This document shows positions 9,381 to 20,745 of a stretch of 64,000 bases of DNA, piece by piece. Position 1 is the first letter of the stretch, and every line of letters starts with the position of its first letter. The notes beneath the pieces were generated by a model, which did not search any database, was not told where the DNA came from, and saw nothing but the letters and a program-made list of their open reading frames with translations. The DNA is from Allobaculum sp. Allo2 (GTDB lineage: Bacteria > Bacillota_I > Bacilli_A > Erysipelotrichales > Erysipelotrichaceae). Where the stretch lies: NCBI RefSeq assembly GCF_022701175.1, contig NZ_CP078088.1:2356001-2420000 (forward strand), in the 5' to 3' direction. Made by a program: the position numbers and the translations under genes.

Positions 9381-10133
9381 CTAGTCTTCTTTTTCAAGCG
9401 TCGTCTGGCGAAAGCGGGAAAGGAACTGTTTCGTTCTTTCGTTTTTCGGATGTTCGAAGACTTCATCCGGCGTGCCTTCTTCGGCGATGACGCCCTGATC
9501 CATGAAAATGACGCGATCGGATACATCTTTCGCAAACTGCATTTCATGCGTTACGACGATCATCGTCAGACCGGACTTGGCCAGGTCTTTCATGACTTCG
9601 AGAACTTCGCCGACCATTTCCGGGTCGAGCGCGGACGTCGGTTCATCGAACAGCAGCACTTCCGGATCCATGGACAGTGCTCTGGCAATCGCGACGCGCT
9701 GTTTCTGACCGCCGGAAAGCTTGGTGGCTCCCTTATCGAGGAAGTTCGACATACCTACGCGATCGAGATGCGTTTTGGCGATGGCGACCGCTTCTTCCCT
9801 GGAGCGCTTGAGCACCTTGCGCTGACCGAGAACACAGTTGTCCAGAACGCTCTTGTTCTGAAAGAGGTTGAAGTTCTGGAAAACCATGCCGACTTTCGAA
9901 CGATAGCCGTTCAGATCGCCTTTGAGAATGTCCTGACCGTGGAACGTGATCGTTCCCGAATCCGGGATTTCGAGCAGGTTGATGCAGCGAAGAAGCGTAC
10001 TCTTGCCGGATCCCGAAGATCCGATGATGGAGACTACTTCGCCTTTGTTAATGGAGAAGTCGATATCGTGAAGAACTTCCTGCTTGCCAAAGCTCTTCTT
10101 TAAATGACTGACACGAATTACAGGTTCACTCAT
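9381..10133 (-). CDS. Polar amino-acid ABC importer, ATP-binding subunit (probably lysine)
   Basis: 250 residues, GlnQ/HisP type. Walker [10 protein letters not shown] near residue 38, Q-loop [11 protein letters not shown], signature [16 protein letters not shown], Walker [17 protein letters not shown] and switch [10 protein letters not shown] are all intact. It is the last gene of a three-gene operon (binding protein, permease, ATPase); its ATG overlaps the permease stop by 4 bases. GlnQ-like sequence alone does not tell the substrate; the L-box riboswitch ahead of the operon points to lysine. A terminator follows. Confidence 0.93.
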   Translation of the reverse strand: MSEPVIRVSHLKKSFGKQEVLHDIDFSINKGEVVSIIGSSGSGKSTLLRCINLLEIPDSGTITFHGQDILKGDLNGYRSKVGMVFQNFNLFQNKSVLDNCVLGQRKVLKRSREEAVAIAKTHLDRVGMSNFLDKGATKLSGGQKQRVAIARALSMDPEVLLFDEPTSALDPEMVGEVLEVMKDLAKSGLTMIVVTHEMQFAKDVSDRVIFMDQGVIAEEGTPDEVFEHPKNERTKQFLSRFRQTTLEKED

Positions 10134-10876
10134 GAGGACATCTCCATGAAAAGTTTCTTCTTTTCTTTTCCTTCGTTTTCGCGGGCGTTCATCCTGCGCT
10201 CAATGAAGCTGAGCAGCCAGGTAGCGAGCGTCGTAAGAACCAGATACAGAACGGCTGTATCGAGGTAAATTTCCGCGAAACGCATGTTGCTTCCCGCGAT
10301 GGAAGACGACTGGAAGAACAGCTCCGTTACGGAAATAGCGTTCATCATGCAGGAGTCTTTCAGATTGACGATCAGCTGGTTGCCGATAGCCGGGAAGGTA
10401 TTTTTGATGGCCTGCGGGAAAATAACCGAGACCATGGCCTGGAAGCTGGACATGCCGACCGCTTTGCAGGCTTCTAACTGGCCGGGATCTACGGACTGGA
10501 TGCCAGAACGCAGAATTTCAGCCATGTAGGCGCCGGTGTTGATCGAGATGATCACAAAACCGGCCGTAATCGCATTCCAGTGAATGACTGGAAGCAGAAG
10601 GTAATAAATGAAGCAGGCCTGAATCATCATCGGCGTACCGCGGAAAACCCAGATGTACAGGCCGGTGATGCCGCGTCCGAACTTCTTCAGTCCTTTCATG
10701 AAGGAAGAATCGAGCGGATCAACAGGAACGGAGCGGATGGCGCCGACAATCAGACCGATCAGAAAACCGAACACTGTGCCGACGATCGCAAAGGCGATCG
10801 TAACTTCGACACCGTGCCAGAACATCGGCCAGTTATTGACGAGCGCCCGCCAGGCGTAAGACCAGTCAATACTCAT
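10130..10876 (-). CDS. Polar amino-acid ABC importer, permease subunit
   Basis: 248 residues with about five membrane helices and the coupling motif typical of His/Glu-type permeases ([23 protein letters not shown]), which contacts the ATPase. The N-terminus [33 protein letters not shown] is usual for this group. The C-terminus is rich in Lys/Glu ([11 protein letters not shown]). It follows the binding-protein gene by 5 bases and overlaps the ATPase gene by 4, so the three should be made together. Only one permease gene is present, implying a homodimer in the membrane. Confidence 0.92.
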   Translation of the reverse strand: MSIDWSYAWRALVNNWPMFWHGVEVTIAFAIVGTVFGFLIGLIVGAIRSVPVDPLDSSFMKGLKKFGRGITGLYIWVFRGTPMMIQACFIYYLLLPVIHWNAITAGFVIISINTGAYMAEILRSGIQSVDPGQLEACKAVGMSSFQAMVSVIFPQAIKNTFPAIGNQLIVNLKDSCMMNAISVTELFFQSSSIAGSNMRFAEIYLDTAVLYLVLTTLATWLLSFIERRMNARENEGKEKKKLFMEMSS

Positions 10877-10881
10877 ACGGC

Positions 10882-11711
10882 TTATTCACCAGTCGTCGGC
10901 GCGTTCAGTACGGCATCCTGCATCATGGATTCGCGCTCTTCGGTTGTGATTTTGTCTAAAGCGTCCTGAACGGCTTTGAAGCTTTCGGTATCGCGGGTAT
11001 TGTTTTTCAGACCGATGGATACGGATGTATCGACATCAAAGCCCTTGCCGTCTTCAAACGTGATGTACGTCAGATCCGGGTTGGCCTGCACGATACCTTT
11101 GGCAACCGGAAGCTCAGCGGTAATCGCTTCGGCTTCTCCGGACTGCAGAGCCAGAATCAGCTCCGGATAGCGTGCTTTTGGAACGACGTGGATAACGCCG
11201 TCGATCTGATCGATGACGGTATCGTAGTTGGTGTTTTTCTGGCCGATGACTTTGTGGCCGGAGAACTGCTGAATATCGGTAAAGGAAGCGGCTTCGGAAT
11301 CCTTCGGTACGATCATGACCATTTCGCTTTCGGAATACGGGGTTGTGAAGTCAATGCCTTCTTCACGTTCTTCGTTTGCGGTCATTCCGGCAACGATGGC
11401 ATCAATTTCACCGGATTCAAGGGCTGGCTGCAGGCCGTCCCAGTCGATTTTTTAATGACAAGATCCTTGCCCATTTCGTCGGCGAGCTTGCGGGAAATGC
11501 GAACGTCGTAGCCGTCGCAGTAGCCGGCGCCGCTGGCCAGAGGAACCGTCGTATCGGTTTCGGTTGTGGTCTGCCAGTTAAACGGGGCGTAGCCGCATTC
11601 CATGCCGACGGTAAAGGTATTGGAACTGTCGCTGGTCTGCGCTGGTGCAGATGAGCATCCGGCAAGCATCATCATGGCAATGGCCGCTGCTGCAATCGAT
11701 GATTTTTTCAT
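10882..11711 (-). CDS. Amino-acid binding lipoprotein (probably lysine)
   Basis: About 276 residues. The signal peptide ends in a lipobox, MMLAGCSSAP, so the protein is attached to the outer membrane face by the Cys near residue 19. The SBP_bac_3 fold is seen in FTVGMECGYAPFNW, DGYDVRISRKLADEMGKDLVIK, GMTANEEREEGIDFTTPYSES and GEAEAITAELPVAKG. The T6 run at 11448-11453 is one base short: a seventh gives VIKKIDWDGLQPALESGEIDAI, joining the two frames. The start is ATG at 11709-11711, behind AAGGAGAAGAAAAATAC. First gene of the operon, directly after the lysine riboswitch and its terminator. Confidence 0.92.
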
Positions 11712-11750
11712 GTATTTTTCTTCTCCTTATTCAAACGAAAATCAGAAATG

Positions 11751-11773
11751 AAAAAACTGCGGTATCCGCAGTC
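11751..11773 (-). terminator. Riboswitch-controlled terminator
   Basis: On the minus strand ACTGCGG-ATA-CCGCAGT is followed by T6. It sits between the lysine aptamer and the first gene, so it is the expression platform: ligand-bound RNA should favour this hairpin. Confidence 0.88.
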
Positions 11774-11774
11774 A

Positions 11775-11946
11775 AAAAGATGAAGTTAAGATAACACCTC
11801 TTCGACCGAAGGAGTCTGCAAAGTATTTCCCTGCAGCCCAAGATCAGCCCCTGCCGGACCTGTCTTTCGGCGATGATTGCCTTTCCCTTTCTTCTTCGAA
11901 TGCCTTCTCCAAAAGGTACTATTCTGCACCGCTGCCTCTATCTTTT
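11775..11946 (-). ncRNA. Lysine riboswitch (L-box) aptamer
   Basis: The minus strand shows the conserved L-box elements in order: AGATAGAGGCAGCGG, then ATAGTA, GGGAAAGGC, ATCGCCGAAAG, TTGGGC and a closing TTTGCAGACTCC that pairs back towards the first element. A strong promoter lies 24 bases upstream, and a terminator hairpin with T6 downstream. When lysine is plentiful the RNA should stop transcription of the ABC importer, which assigns lysine as the transported amino acid. I judged this by eye; a covariance search would settle the boundaries. Confidence 0.88.
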
Positions 11947-11968
11947 TCCTGTTTCGTATGTTGCACTC

Positions 11969-11997
11969 ATACTAGCAAGCCCCCGATAGCCTGTCAA
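11969..11997 (-). promoter_or_regulatory. Promoter of the lysine importer operon
   Basis: On the minus strand TTGACA (11992-11997), 17 bases, then TAGTAT (11969-11974). It is the best sigma-A type promoter in the window. Confidence 0.85.
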
Positions 11998-12450
11998 ACG
12001 GATCCCCAAAAATCCAGAACCGGCACCCTCACGGCGCAAAAAGGACGGGATTTTCTCCTTTTGAACACTCTTTCCTGAAAAAAGTCCTTTATTCTCATTC
12101 TGTCTGCTTTCCTCAACCAATCAGTTTGCCATCGTTCATCCTTGCCGGACAGAACCAAAACTTTATAGCCGTTCGCCTTTTCGCTCGGTCTGCGCATCCG
12201 CCCTTTGGACCGTCCTTTCCCATGTCGTCTGAAATTGTCGTTTGAAATCGTTCCGCGAAAACGGCTGCTTCAAAAACGAATAGACAATCCGCAATGAGAA
12301 TACGTCCATTTTTAAACATCCGTTGAATGTAACCGCTTAACCGGCCAAAATAAAGAAGATGGAGCCGCTTGCCTCTGTTCCCCCGGCCTGTGCGTTTTCA
12401 GGCCATGCAGACCCGGGCGGCTTCTTGCTGAAAAGCAGGAAAGGAAAGAT
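11998..12450. other. Spacer between divergent units
   Basis: 453 bases between the lysine promoter and the glycosidase start. I see no gene. It holds a cre-like site (12328-12341) and a ribosome site just before 12451; no strong promoter for the glycosidase is evident. Confidence 0.5.
12328..12341 (+). promoter_or_regulatory. cre-like site upstream of the glycosidase
   Basis: TGTAACCGCTTAAC matches 12 of 14 positions of the CcpA consensus TGTAANCGNTTACA. A catabolite-repression site would suit a secreted glycan-degrading enzyme, but the match is to a short pattern only. Confidence 0.4.
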
Positions 12451-15400
12451 ATGAACAAAAGGTACAGACTGCTCAGTCTGCTCTGTTCCGGCGCCATGGC
12501 GATGCAAAGCATTTCCGCTTTTGTACTCCCGATTTCGGCTGCAGAAAGCGCTCCGGATCAGACGGTTCGCGTACAGGCTGCCAAAGCGTCTCCGTTTCAC
12601 GATACGGACGGCGACGGCCTGGGCGAATTCGAAGGCTGGGGCACTTCGCTTTGCTGGTGGGCCAACCGCATCGGCTCAAGCGAAGCCCTGACTTCGGACA
12701 CGGCAGAGAAGTTTTTCTCCGATGACGGACTCGATCTGAACATCGGCCGCTACAACCTGGGCGGCGGAGACAGCACGATCGCTTCGCTCTCTCCAAACGA
12801 AAACGCCGTTCTGTGCACGCTCGAAGAAGGAAGCGCGCCGTCCTTTGGCGGATCCAAAATGCAGATTTCTTCGAAGACGTACAACGATTCGACGCGCTGG
12901 CAGAAAACGGACCGCGATCTCGGACTTCTCAAAGGCGCAAAGCTTGGCACTCTTAAGGAAATCGGCTGGATCGGACCGATCAACGGCACGGTAGGCAATG
13001 CGGACATGCTGACGTATACCGTTCAGGCAGAAAAAACCGGAACGTATACCGTCAAAGTGCTGGTTAAACTGGACGGTACGCACAACCGCGGCGTTTCCCT
13101 GCAAGTCAATCACGACAAAATTTACTCCGCTTCCACAGAGGAAATCGAAAAGAACATCATGGCCGTACAGGGAACGTGAAATTTTATATAGCCGTTCTCG
13201 AAAATGTGGAACTGGCTCAGGGCGAAAACACGCTGCAGCTTGGAGGAAACACAGCTTCTTCCAACACGTACATGCACGACTACATCGAGATGGCGGTCAT
13301 CCCGGAGGATCAGGTTCTCGAAGACGGCACGCAGGATCCCGGACTGCATCAGAGCCACATTATTCGCTCGGACTCCGCAGTCCCCGGCTACTGCACCAAC
13401 ATCACCCCGATCGTCATTACCGAGGAACACCCGCTCAGCTGGTATGTAGAAAACTTCACCCGGGCCGATCCAGACTGCGGATATGCCTGGAACTATGACT
13501 GGGAGGCCGACAAGGATCAGCTGAACGTGCTCAAGGCGGCGTCTTCGGCGTCCGGTCAGGATTTCATTGCGGAAATTTTCTCCAATTCCCCGCCGTATTT
13601 CATGACGGAATCGCTCTGCTCTTCCGGAAACTACACCGCCAGTCAGAACAACCTGCGCACAGACAGCTACGACGCCTTTGCAACGTACATGGCAGATGTC
13701 ATCGAACATCTCCATCAAAACGGAGTGACGTTTGAGAGCGCGTCGGCGTTTAACGAACCGAATACCGATTACTGGGGCGCCTATTCCAGCAAACAGGAAG
13801 GCTGCCATTTCGACGCAAACGCCATTTCGCAGATTCTGGTCCGTCTCAACGCAAAGCTGGAAGAAAAGAACATTGATCTCCAGCTGAGCGCGTCTGATGA
13901 AACGAGCATCGATACGCAGATCACCACGTACAACGCACTCAGCAGCGAAGCAAAAACCGTAGTCGATCGCATCGATACGCACACGTATGGCGGGAGCAAC
14001 CGTGCCGGTCTGCAGGCTTTAGCGAAAAAGAAGAGAAAATCTCTGGATGAGCGAAGTGGACGGCGGCTTTACCGCCGGAAGCAATGCCGGCGAAATGAGC
14101 GCGGCTTTAGGTCTTGGCAAGCGCATCATTACCGATGTCAACGGCCTCAACTGCTCCGCCTGGATTTTCTGGAATCTGATCGACAAGCATGCCGATAATT
14201 CCGAATACGGCCAGAGCTGGATTTCGTCTTCCAATGGCATTGATAAAGCCACGCTCGAAGATCTCGGCTGGAACGGTCAGACCGGCGGCTACTGGGGCGT
14301 CGCGGCTGCCGATCATAACACCGGCCGCCTTGCCCTTTCCATGAAGTACTACGGCTTTGGCCAGTTCACCCGCTACATCCGTCCGGGCTATACGATTCTC
14401 GCTTCCAGCGACAGTACGCTTTGCGCCTATGACCCCGACGAGCAGAAAGCCGTCATCGTCGCCATCAACGACAAAGCCGACGCACAGACGATGCAGTTCA
14501 ACCTAGGCGATTTCAGTCATGCGCCAGGCAAGGTCACCGCGATCCGTACGAGCGGCTCAATGGAAGAGGGCGAAAAATGGAAAGACGTCAGCGAAGAAGC
14601 TCTCGCCTCGAAAGATGATCATTCCGTAACCGCAAATCTGAAAGCCAATTCCATTACGACGTACATCATCGAAGGCATCGGCAAGCCAAAACGCATGCTG
14701 GAAGATAGCGGCGCTTTGCGTACCGATCTCTCCTTTGATGTCCAGGACGGAGAAAGCGCTCTGCGCGATCAGTCCGGCTATGGGCTGGATGCGCCTCTGA
14801 CCAGCCTGGACAGTGCCGACAGCGCAAGCTATGGCGAAGCCTCGATTTTAAGCTTCAGCCAGAACGGCTACGTCACGCTGCCCAAGGGCATGATCGAAGA
14901 CGGAAACGCCTTTACGATCAGCCTGAGCGCCTATGCGCCGCAGACATCCAGCCACTGGCTGCTGACGCTTGGCAGCAAGGAAGGCGTATGGCCAAACGTC
15001 GACAACTATTTCTTCCTGACGCCAAAGAGCGGACAGGGCGGCTACACGGATAAAATTCTTGCCGCCATCTCGCAAAGCGGTGAAACCCGTCTGCCCGTCA
15101 ATACCGACAAAGTCGCCTCGAACACCGCGTTTAATACGTATACCATCGTCTCGGACGGTTATACGATCACAGTGTATCTGGATGGCGAAAAAGTCACCGA
15201 ACTCGACCACTCCAAAGACTGGAGCCAGATTTTAACCGGCGATCGCGACGGCTATATCGGAAAATCGCTTTATACGCCCGATCCTCTCTTCTCCGGTGCA
15301 GCAGCTTCCTTCAAAGTGTGGAACAAGGCCCTGAACAGCGAAGAGCTCGCACAGGCCTGGAAGGAAGAGCCCAATAAGGACGACTGCATGAAAGCCGCCC

Positions 15401-18400
15401 TGGCGCAGGCGATTTTAAACAAAAACAAGAGCGTCGATGCGATCGACTCCGATCTGAACTTACCAGCGCAGGTCTATGGACAGAACGTCACCTGGAGCGT
15501 TTCGGAAAATGATGCGATTTCCGCAGACGGCAAGTACACGATGCCGCTGGCCGATACGAAAGCAAGCATCACCGCAGCCTTCACCGGCACCGATACATCC
15601 TATGTTCTGGATCTGAACGTGCCCGGCGAAGATCCCGACAAAATTGTTTCGGATGCCAAAGCCGAACTGTCCATTCCGAACGCCGACAACATCAAGGGAA
15701 ACATCAGGCTGCCCGATCATCTGGGCAAAGCGTCGATTACCTGGTCGATGTCCGAATCGGGAAACGGCATTCTCGATCTGAGTGAAAAAGAAGCCAGCGT
15801 CCCTGGTTATGGCAAAGTTCCTGCCGGCGTCATCACCCGTCCGGCAAGCGATACGAACGTCACCTTAACCGCGACGATTTCCTACAAGAACACAACCGAA
15901 ACCAAAGTCTTTGATCTGACGATCAAGGCCGCGCCGAAGCAGCAGGAAATGACGGATTATTTCTTCGCCTATTTCACCGGCGAAGGAAAAGCCGACGGCG
16001 AACAGATTTACTTCTCCGCCAGCCAGGACGGCCTGAACTGGAACGACCTCAACGACGGCAAGCCTTCGCTCGTATCGTCTCTGGGCGAAAAAGGCGTCCG
16101 AGACCCGTACATTTGCGTTCTCCCGAAGGCGACAAGTTTTACATCATCGCCACCGATCTCAAAATCAACGGCAACGGAAACTGGGATCGCGCCCAGAAAG
16201 CCGGCTCGCAAAGCCTGCTCGTCTGGGAATCCGATGACCTCATCGACTGGGGCGAACCGCGTCTGGTCGAAGTGTCTGCATCGATTGATGCCGGATGCAC
16301 CTGGGCCCCGGAAGCTGCGTACGATCCGCTGACGGGCGAATACATCGTCTACTGGTCCAGCAAAGTCAAAGGCGACAATTACGCCAAGCAGCGCGTCTAC
16401 TATACCCGTACCCGTGACTTCTGCACGTTCAGCGAGCCGCAAGTATGGATCGACAAGGATCAGTCTTCAATCGATACGACCGTTATTGCTCATAACAATG
16501 CCTACTACCGTCTGACCAAAAACGAAGGCGGCGAAACGAACAGTCTAGGCGCGAAAACCAAGACGCTGTTCCTGGAAAAATCCGATACGCTTCTTGGCGA
16601 GTACACCCACATCGCTTCCGATTCGCTCAACGCCAACCAGTATGTCGAAGGTCCGGCCATTTACAAGCTCAACGCCGACGACAGCGCCAGCGACAAATGG
16701 ATCCTGCTGGCGGATGACTTTGGCGGCATCGGCTACTACCCGCTTGAAATTTCCGATCTGGACTCGGGCACTTTCACAAAACTTGAAAGCGGCTTTAAGA
16801 TGCCGTCCGGCGCCCGTCACGGAACGCCGATCGCCATTTCGGCCGAAGAATACGACCGCCTGATGAAAGCAAACGGCCAGGCGGAACCCGTAAACACCTG
16901 GTATTCGACATCCTCCAAGAGCGGTCTGCCCGAAACCGTCACCATCGGTCATTCCAGCTATCCGGTGACATGGCAAAACGAAGATTTGTGGAGCAGTCAT
17001 AAAGCCTTCGATACGGTTACGATTAGCGGCACTGCCGTTCTGGATGAAGCGAAAAACGAGACTATGAAGGTTTTCGCTTCCGTTCAGCTGATTCCGGAAA
17101 ACATGGAATACATGATCGATTGCAACAACCCCGACTCGCTTTCCCACAAATACGCTCTCGCGTCTTCTTCCCAGATGAAAAACACCGTCAGCGAACAAGT
17201 CAAAACGGACGAAAACACATGGGGATCGCTCTCGAGAATCGGCGAAAACAGCGGCGATGTCGACATGGTCGCCTTCTCCCAGACCAGTCTGGAAAACCCG
17301 TATACCGGCGGATACTGGGCGCGAGGCGGCAAGACGATTTCGTATGCGCTGACGCTTCCTAAAGGCGACCATACGATTTACGTCGGCGTCAACGGCTGGT
17401 GGAGCGTCAGCCGCACGATGAAACTGGACGTGACGACATCCAAAGGCACTTCCAAACTCATGGACTGCAACGTCACCAGTTCGAAAGAAACGCTGCACAG
17501 CGCCAATATTCATCTTGATCAGGAAGAAACGATTACCCTGACCCTTTCCAAAACGGACAATCAGGATCCGATTCTTTCCTGGATCGGCGTTTCCTTAAGA
17601 CCAGCCCCGATAAGACCCAGCTCGAATCCCTGCTTGCCGAAGTATCGGCCCTGAATGAAACCGACTGGACACCTTCGACCTGGAGCGCCCTGCAGGCGAA
17701 ACGGGAAGCCGCCCAGAATACAGTTTCTAATCCGAATGCGAGTGAGGAGGACGTCAGGGCTGCACTCTCCGCACTGCAGGCAGCCAGAGACGCGCTGAAG
17801 CGCCAGTGGAGCGTCACCTTCAAAAACGGAACAACTGTCCTGAAGAAGGCGTATGTCGAAGACGGCCAGAGTGCTGAAACGCTCGCTCCAGCCGCTTCGG
17901 AGGTTACTGTTCCCGAGGGCAAAGTGTTCATAGGCTGGACGCCTGCGTTTGGACCGGTTCATGCCATGAAGGAATACACCCCTGTCTTTGAAGACGCGCC
18001 AATCGTGGTGGATAAGGAGGCTTTGCAGGCACGCGTCGATGCGATTGAAGCGGAACAGCTTGCTCTGCGTCCCGATGAAAATCACAGCTATGTAAAAGCT
18101 TCATTTGAAGCGCTGAATACCGCTCTGGATCAGGCAAAACGCGTTCTGAATGACAGCGACGCCCAACAGAAGACGGTCGATGCCGCGCTCGAATCGCTTA
18201 ATACCGCCCGTTCGAATCTCACGCTGGTCGACCTGACGTTTGTCCGGCTGACCCATAACAAGTATGAGTCGCTCAACCTGTCGCTCTTTAAGGCGGATGG
18301 AAAAGCGGCTCTTACAGAGGCTGCATCGGCTGCCAAAGCGCAGATCGACAATCCGACCAGTCAGAAGGCTGTCAATGACGCGGCCAGTGCTCTGAACCAA

Positions 18401-18451
18401 ACCCTTTTGAAACTGCGCAAAAATCCAGAAGATCCAAAAGCGAATTTCTAA
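12451..18451 (+). CDS. Giant secreted glycosidase: GH30-like, LamG, Ig-like, GH43-like, FIVAR-like
   Basis: About 2000 residues with a signal peptide (residues 1-31, ending SAFVLPISAA). Domains by base position: a GH30-type barrel (EGWGTSLCWWANRIG near 12634; acid/base Glu in NEPNTDYWG at 13754; nucleophile Glu in SEVDGG at 14053), a carbohydrate-binding-like insert in the barrel (12940-13300), the GH30 beta domain to 14690, a LamG-like domain (14720-15350), Ig-like segments (15460-15940), a GH43-like five-bladed domain (GVRDPYI, DAGCTWAPEAAYD, VEGPAIYKL; 15955-16860), an Ig-like PVTWQNEDLW unit, a galactose-binding-like domain, then FIVAR-like helices and an InlB-type repeat (17600-18440). 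The start of the GH30 resembles beta-1,6-galactanases, so arabinogalactan side chains are a likely substrate. Frames join at 13170-13172, 14025-14039 (two losses), 16112-16114 and 17597. No LPXTG signal is seen at the end. Confidence 0.85.
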
Positions 18452-18540
18452 TCGTTCCGATTCTATTCGAACAGTTTCTGGAAAATAGAACGAAGATCAA
18501 TTCTCCTTTACGGATTTTCATCCGGTGTTCTGAACTTTTA

Positions 18541-18573
18541 AGAATGTCGTCCTTTGTGCCGGCATTCTTTTTC
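18541..18573 (+). terminator. Terminator of the glycosidase gene
   Basis: AGAATGTCG and CCGGCATTCT pair with one mismatch region and are followed by TTTTT; 90 bases past the stop. Confidence 0.75.
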
Positions 18574-18628
18574 TCTGTCCGGATTTTTTCTGTTCAGATT
18601 TTTCTTTCTGGACTTTCTTTCTTTCGCA

Positions 18629-18684
18629 AAAAGGCTTTGCCGCCTGGCTGTTCAATGCGAGCAGCAGGCAGACAAAGCCTTTTC
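18629..18684 (-). terminator. Terminator of the lysozyme gene, possibly bidirectional
   Basis: AAAAAGGCTTTG and CAAAGCCTTTT, with CGCCTG/CAGGC inside, form a long hairpin with A and T runs at either end. It lies between the convergent glycosidase and lysozyme genes. Confidence 0.75.
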
Positions 18685-18761
18685 GTATGCAGTGAGGATC
18701 AGAAATCGGATTCGAATTTTGCAAATCCGGATTCCGATCACAATTTCGTTTTTGCGGTTCG

Positions 18762-20395
18762 CTAATCCTGGACGTGAATTTTCATGCCGTTGGGATTGGA
18801 AGAAACGGTTATGGACGATTTTGTATCTTTGTTCTCGCCGGGGCGTTCTGGATAGGTTGCCCGGCGTTTGGATGCGGTGTTGAGTTCGGGTGTTTCCACG
18901 CGAATCGATTTGTTCTGCGAGGAACTGTTATTGTGCTCGGAGGAAGAAATCCAGTTTTCACGCACCGTCTTTTCTTCTTTGCTCTCCTCGACTGTGCCGT
19001 ACCAGGCAATGCCTTCCTGATTCCAGCCGGCTTTTTTCAGATAGCTGTATTCGTTGGAATCCGTAGTGAAGTGGTGCGAGCCCGTTCTGGCATTCGGGTT
19101 ATAGACACGGTAAACCGGCGTGCCTTCCTTCAGATCGGAATACCAGCCGATGCCTTCGTACGTCCAGCCGGCTCGAATCAGGCCGTCTTTCTCTTTGGCA
19201 TCCATTGTGTAATGGTGGTCGCCCGCATTCGGGTTGTACAGGCGGAAAACCGGCTCGCCCGTCGCTGGAAGCTGCCAGGCGGTGCCTTCATCTTTCCAGC
19301 CCGCATCGCACAAGAAGGCCCATTCGTTGCGGTCGGCGGTGTAAAAATGTTCGCCGGAATTCGGGTTGTAGACGCGATACATCGTCTTAGGCACTTCGTT
19401 TACCGTGCATAACGATTTCCAGTCTTCGGCGGAACCGAAAAACTTGTTGAGATCGAGATCGCCGTCGTAGCCTTCCAGACGGCCTCTCGACGAATACTGG
19501 TGCATCCAGTATTCCTCAAAGGCGCCCGTACCGGCCCTGTCGGTAAACGTATTTTCCCGATAGCCGTTCTGCACTTCGTTCTGGCCATAGTTGGCGACCC
19601 AGAGGGGATACCCTTCTTCCGCCAGACGGCTCCAGTCCAGCGTCCGGGTGTAATAGCTGCTCATGTAAATCATGCACTTCATGCCGGACAGACTGTAGTA
19701 GGCTTTCACAAAGCGGTACGCCCAGTCGGTATCTTTCGCGCTTAACAGATCGCGCGCTTCAAAGTCGAGAATCGGCACGCCCTTGCCGATGTAGGCACGG
19801 GTTGTGCGGTAAAAAAATCAGCTTCCTTTTCCGGCGTGTCTTCGCAGCCGCGATCATGCGCAAAGTGGTAAAAGCCAAACAGCTTGCCGCTTTCAAGAAT
19901 GCTCGAGGCGTACTCGTAAAATTTCGGATCCCGGTAGCCGTTGCCGCCGGATGCCTTGCAGATGATAAAATCCGCATCCATGGCCGCCGGATCGATACCG
20001 TCCTGCCAGCGGGAAATGTCAATACCGTTGAGCTTCACGTCGCTCTTGCGGTGATTGTCGAGCGGAAGAGGCATGGACGGCTTGTCTTCCTCCTGTTCGC
20101 TCGCTTCTTCCACGATTTCCTCTGTTATGACTGCCGGCGTTTCTGGAGCGGCCGGATCAGCAGTCGGAGCGGAAGGCGCAGTGTTATCGGATGGAGTGTT
20201 GTCCGGTGTGGAAGACGGTTCAAGCGGCATGGAGGATACGTCCTGCGAAGGGCTGCCCGTCTGCGGCATGGAGGAGGTGTGCGTTTCTTCCATAGGCTGA
20301 ATGTCCTGCGCATGCACAGGAAGGCCGCCCAGCACCAGACCGCCGGCCAGCGAGGCCTGCAGAAGCCTGTTTCGTGTTGTTTTATAGTTCATCAT
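18762..20395 (-). CDS. Secreted GH25 lysozyme with three C-terminal DUF5648-type repeats
   Basis: About 544 residues. The signal peptide ends at GGLPVHA; a Ser/Pro/Thr-rich linker (residues 30-110) leads to the GH25 domain: GIDISRWQDGID with the catalytic Asp region, ADFIICKASGGNGYRDPKF, FGFYHFAHD, PILDFEARDL and WMHQYSSRGRLEGYDGDLDLNKF. Three repeats of about 40 residues follow (MYRVYNPNSGEHFYTAD, FRLYNPNAGDHHYTMD, YRVYNPNARTGSHHFTTD), a module found on secreted enzymes and thought to bind cell-wall or glycan. The T8 needed at 19811-19817 is read as T7; restoring it gives EADFFYRTTRAYIGKGVPIL. The start is MM at 20395 behind AAAGGAGATTGC. It should cleave peptidoglycan, either its own or that of competitors. 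Confidence 0.9.
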
Positions 20396-20523
20396 GCAAT
20401 CTCCTTTTGCGCGTTTTTGATGAAATTTTTTGCGCTGGATTCAAATTTCTCTGCTGCGCTTTTCCCTCGCGGGCTCGTCAACCCGGCTGAAAGTCAGGTC
20501 GCGGGCAGAGAGGAAGCCGTTTC

Positions 20524-20553
20524 ATTGTAAAGTTTGTACAGTCCTGAAATCAA
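20524..20553 (-). promoter_or_regulatory. Promoter of the lysozyme gene
   Basis: On the minus strand TTGATT (20548-20553), 18 bases, then TACAAT (20524-20529). Confidence 0.6.
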
Positions 20554-20696
20554 GATTCGAAAGACATTTTAAGCGCAGCGGCAGAGCAGCCAAAACCATG
20601 TGCCTTTTCTTCATAGACTCGTTCTTCTTCGGCTGAAGGTTTCTCTTCTCGCTGCGTTTTTCTCTGGCTGCCTTCCCTGACTGAATTGGAAACAAA

Positions 20697-20723
20697 AAGC
20701 CAGTCCCAAAACAGGACTGGCCA
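20697..20723 (-). terminator. Terminator of the zinc-ribbon/GYF gene
   Basis: GCCAGTCC-CAAAAC-AGGACTGGC forms a clean hairpin; on the minus strand T5 follows. Confidence 0.8.
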
Positions 20724-20745
20724 GGTTCGAAAAGGTGATGCAAAA

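Larger units (their letters stand above)
20396..20745. other. Spacer: lysozyme leader and upstream terminator
   Basis: 350 bases on the minus strand carrying the lysozyme promoter with a leader of about 120 bases, and the terminator of the next gene. The leader contains GC-rich inverted stretches (around 20465-20510) that could fold, but I recognise no riboswitch class. Confidence 0.5.
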
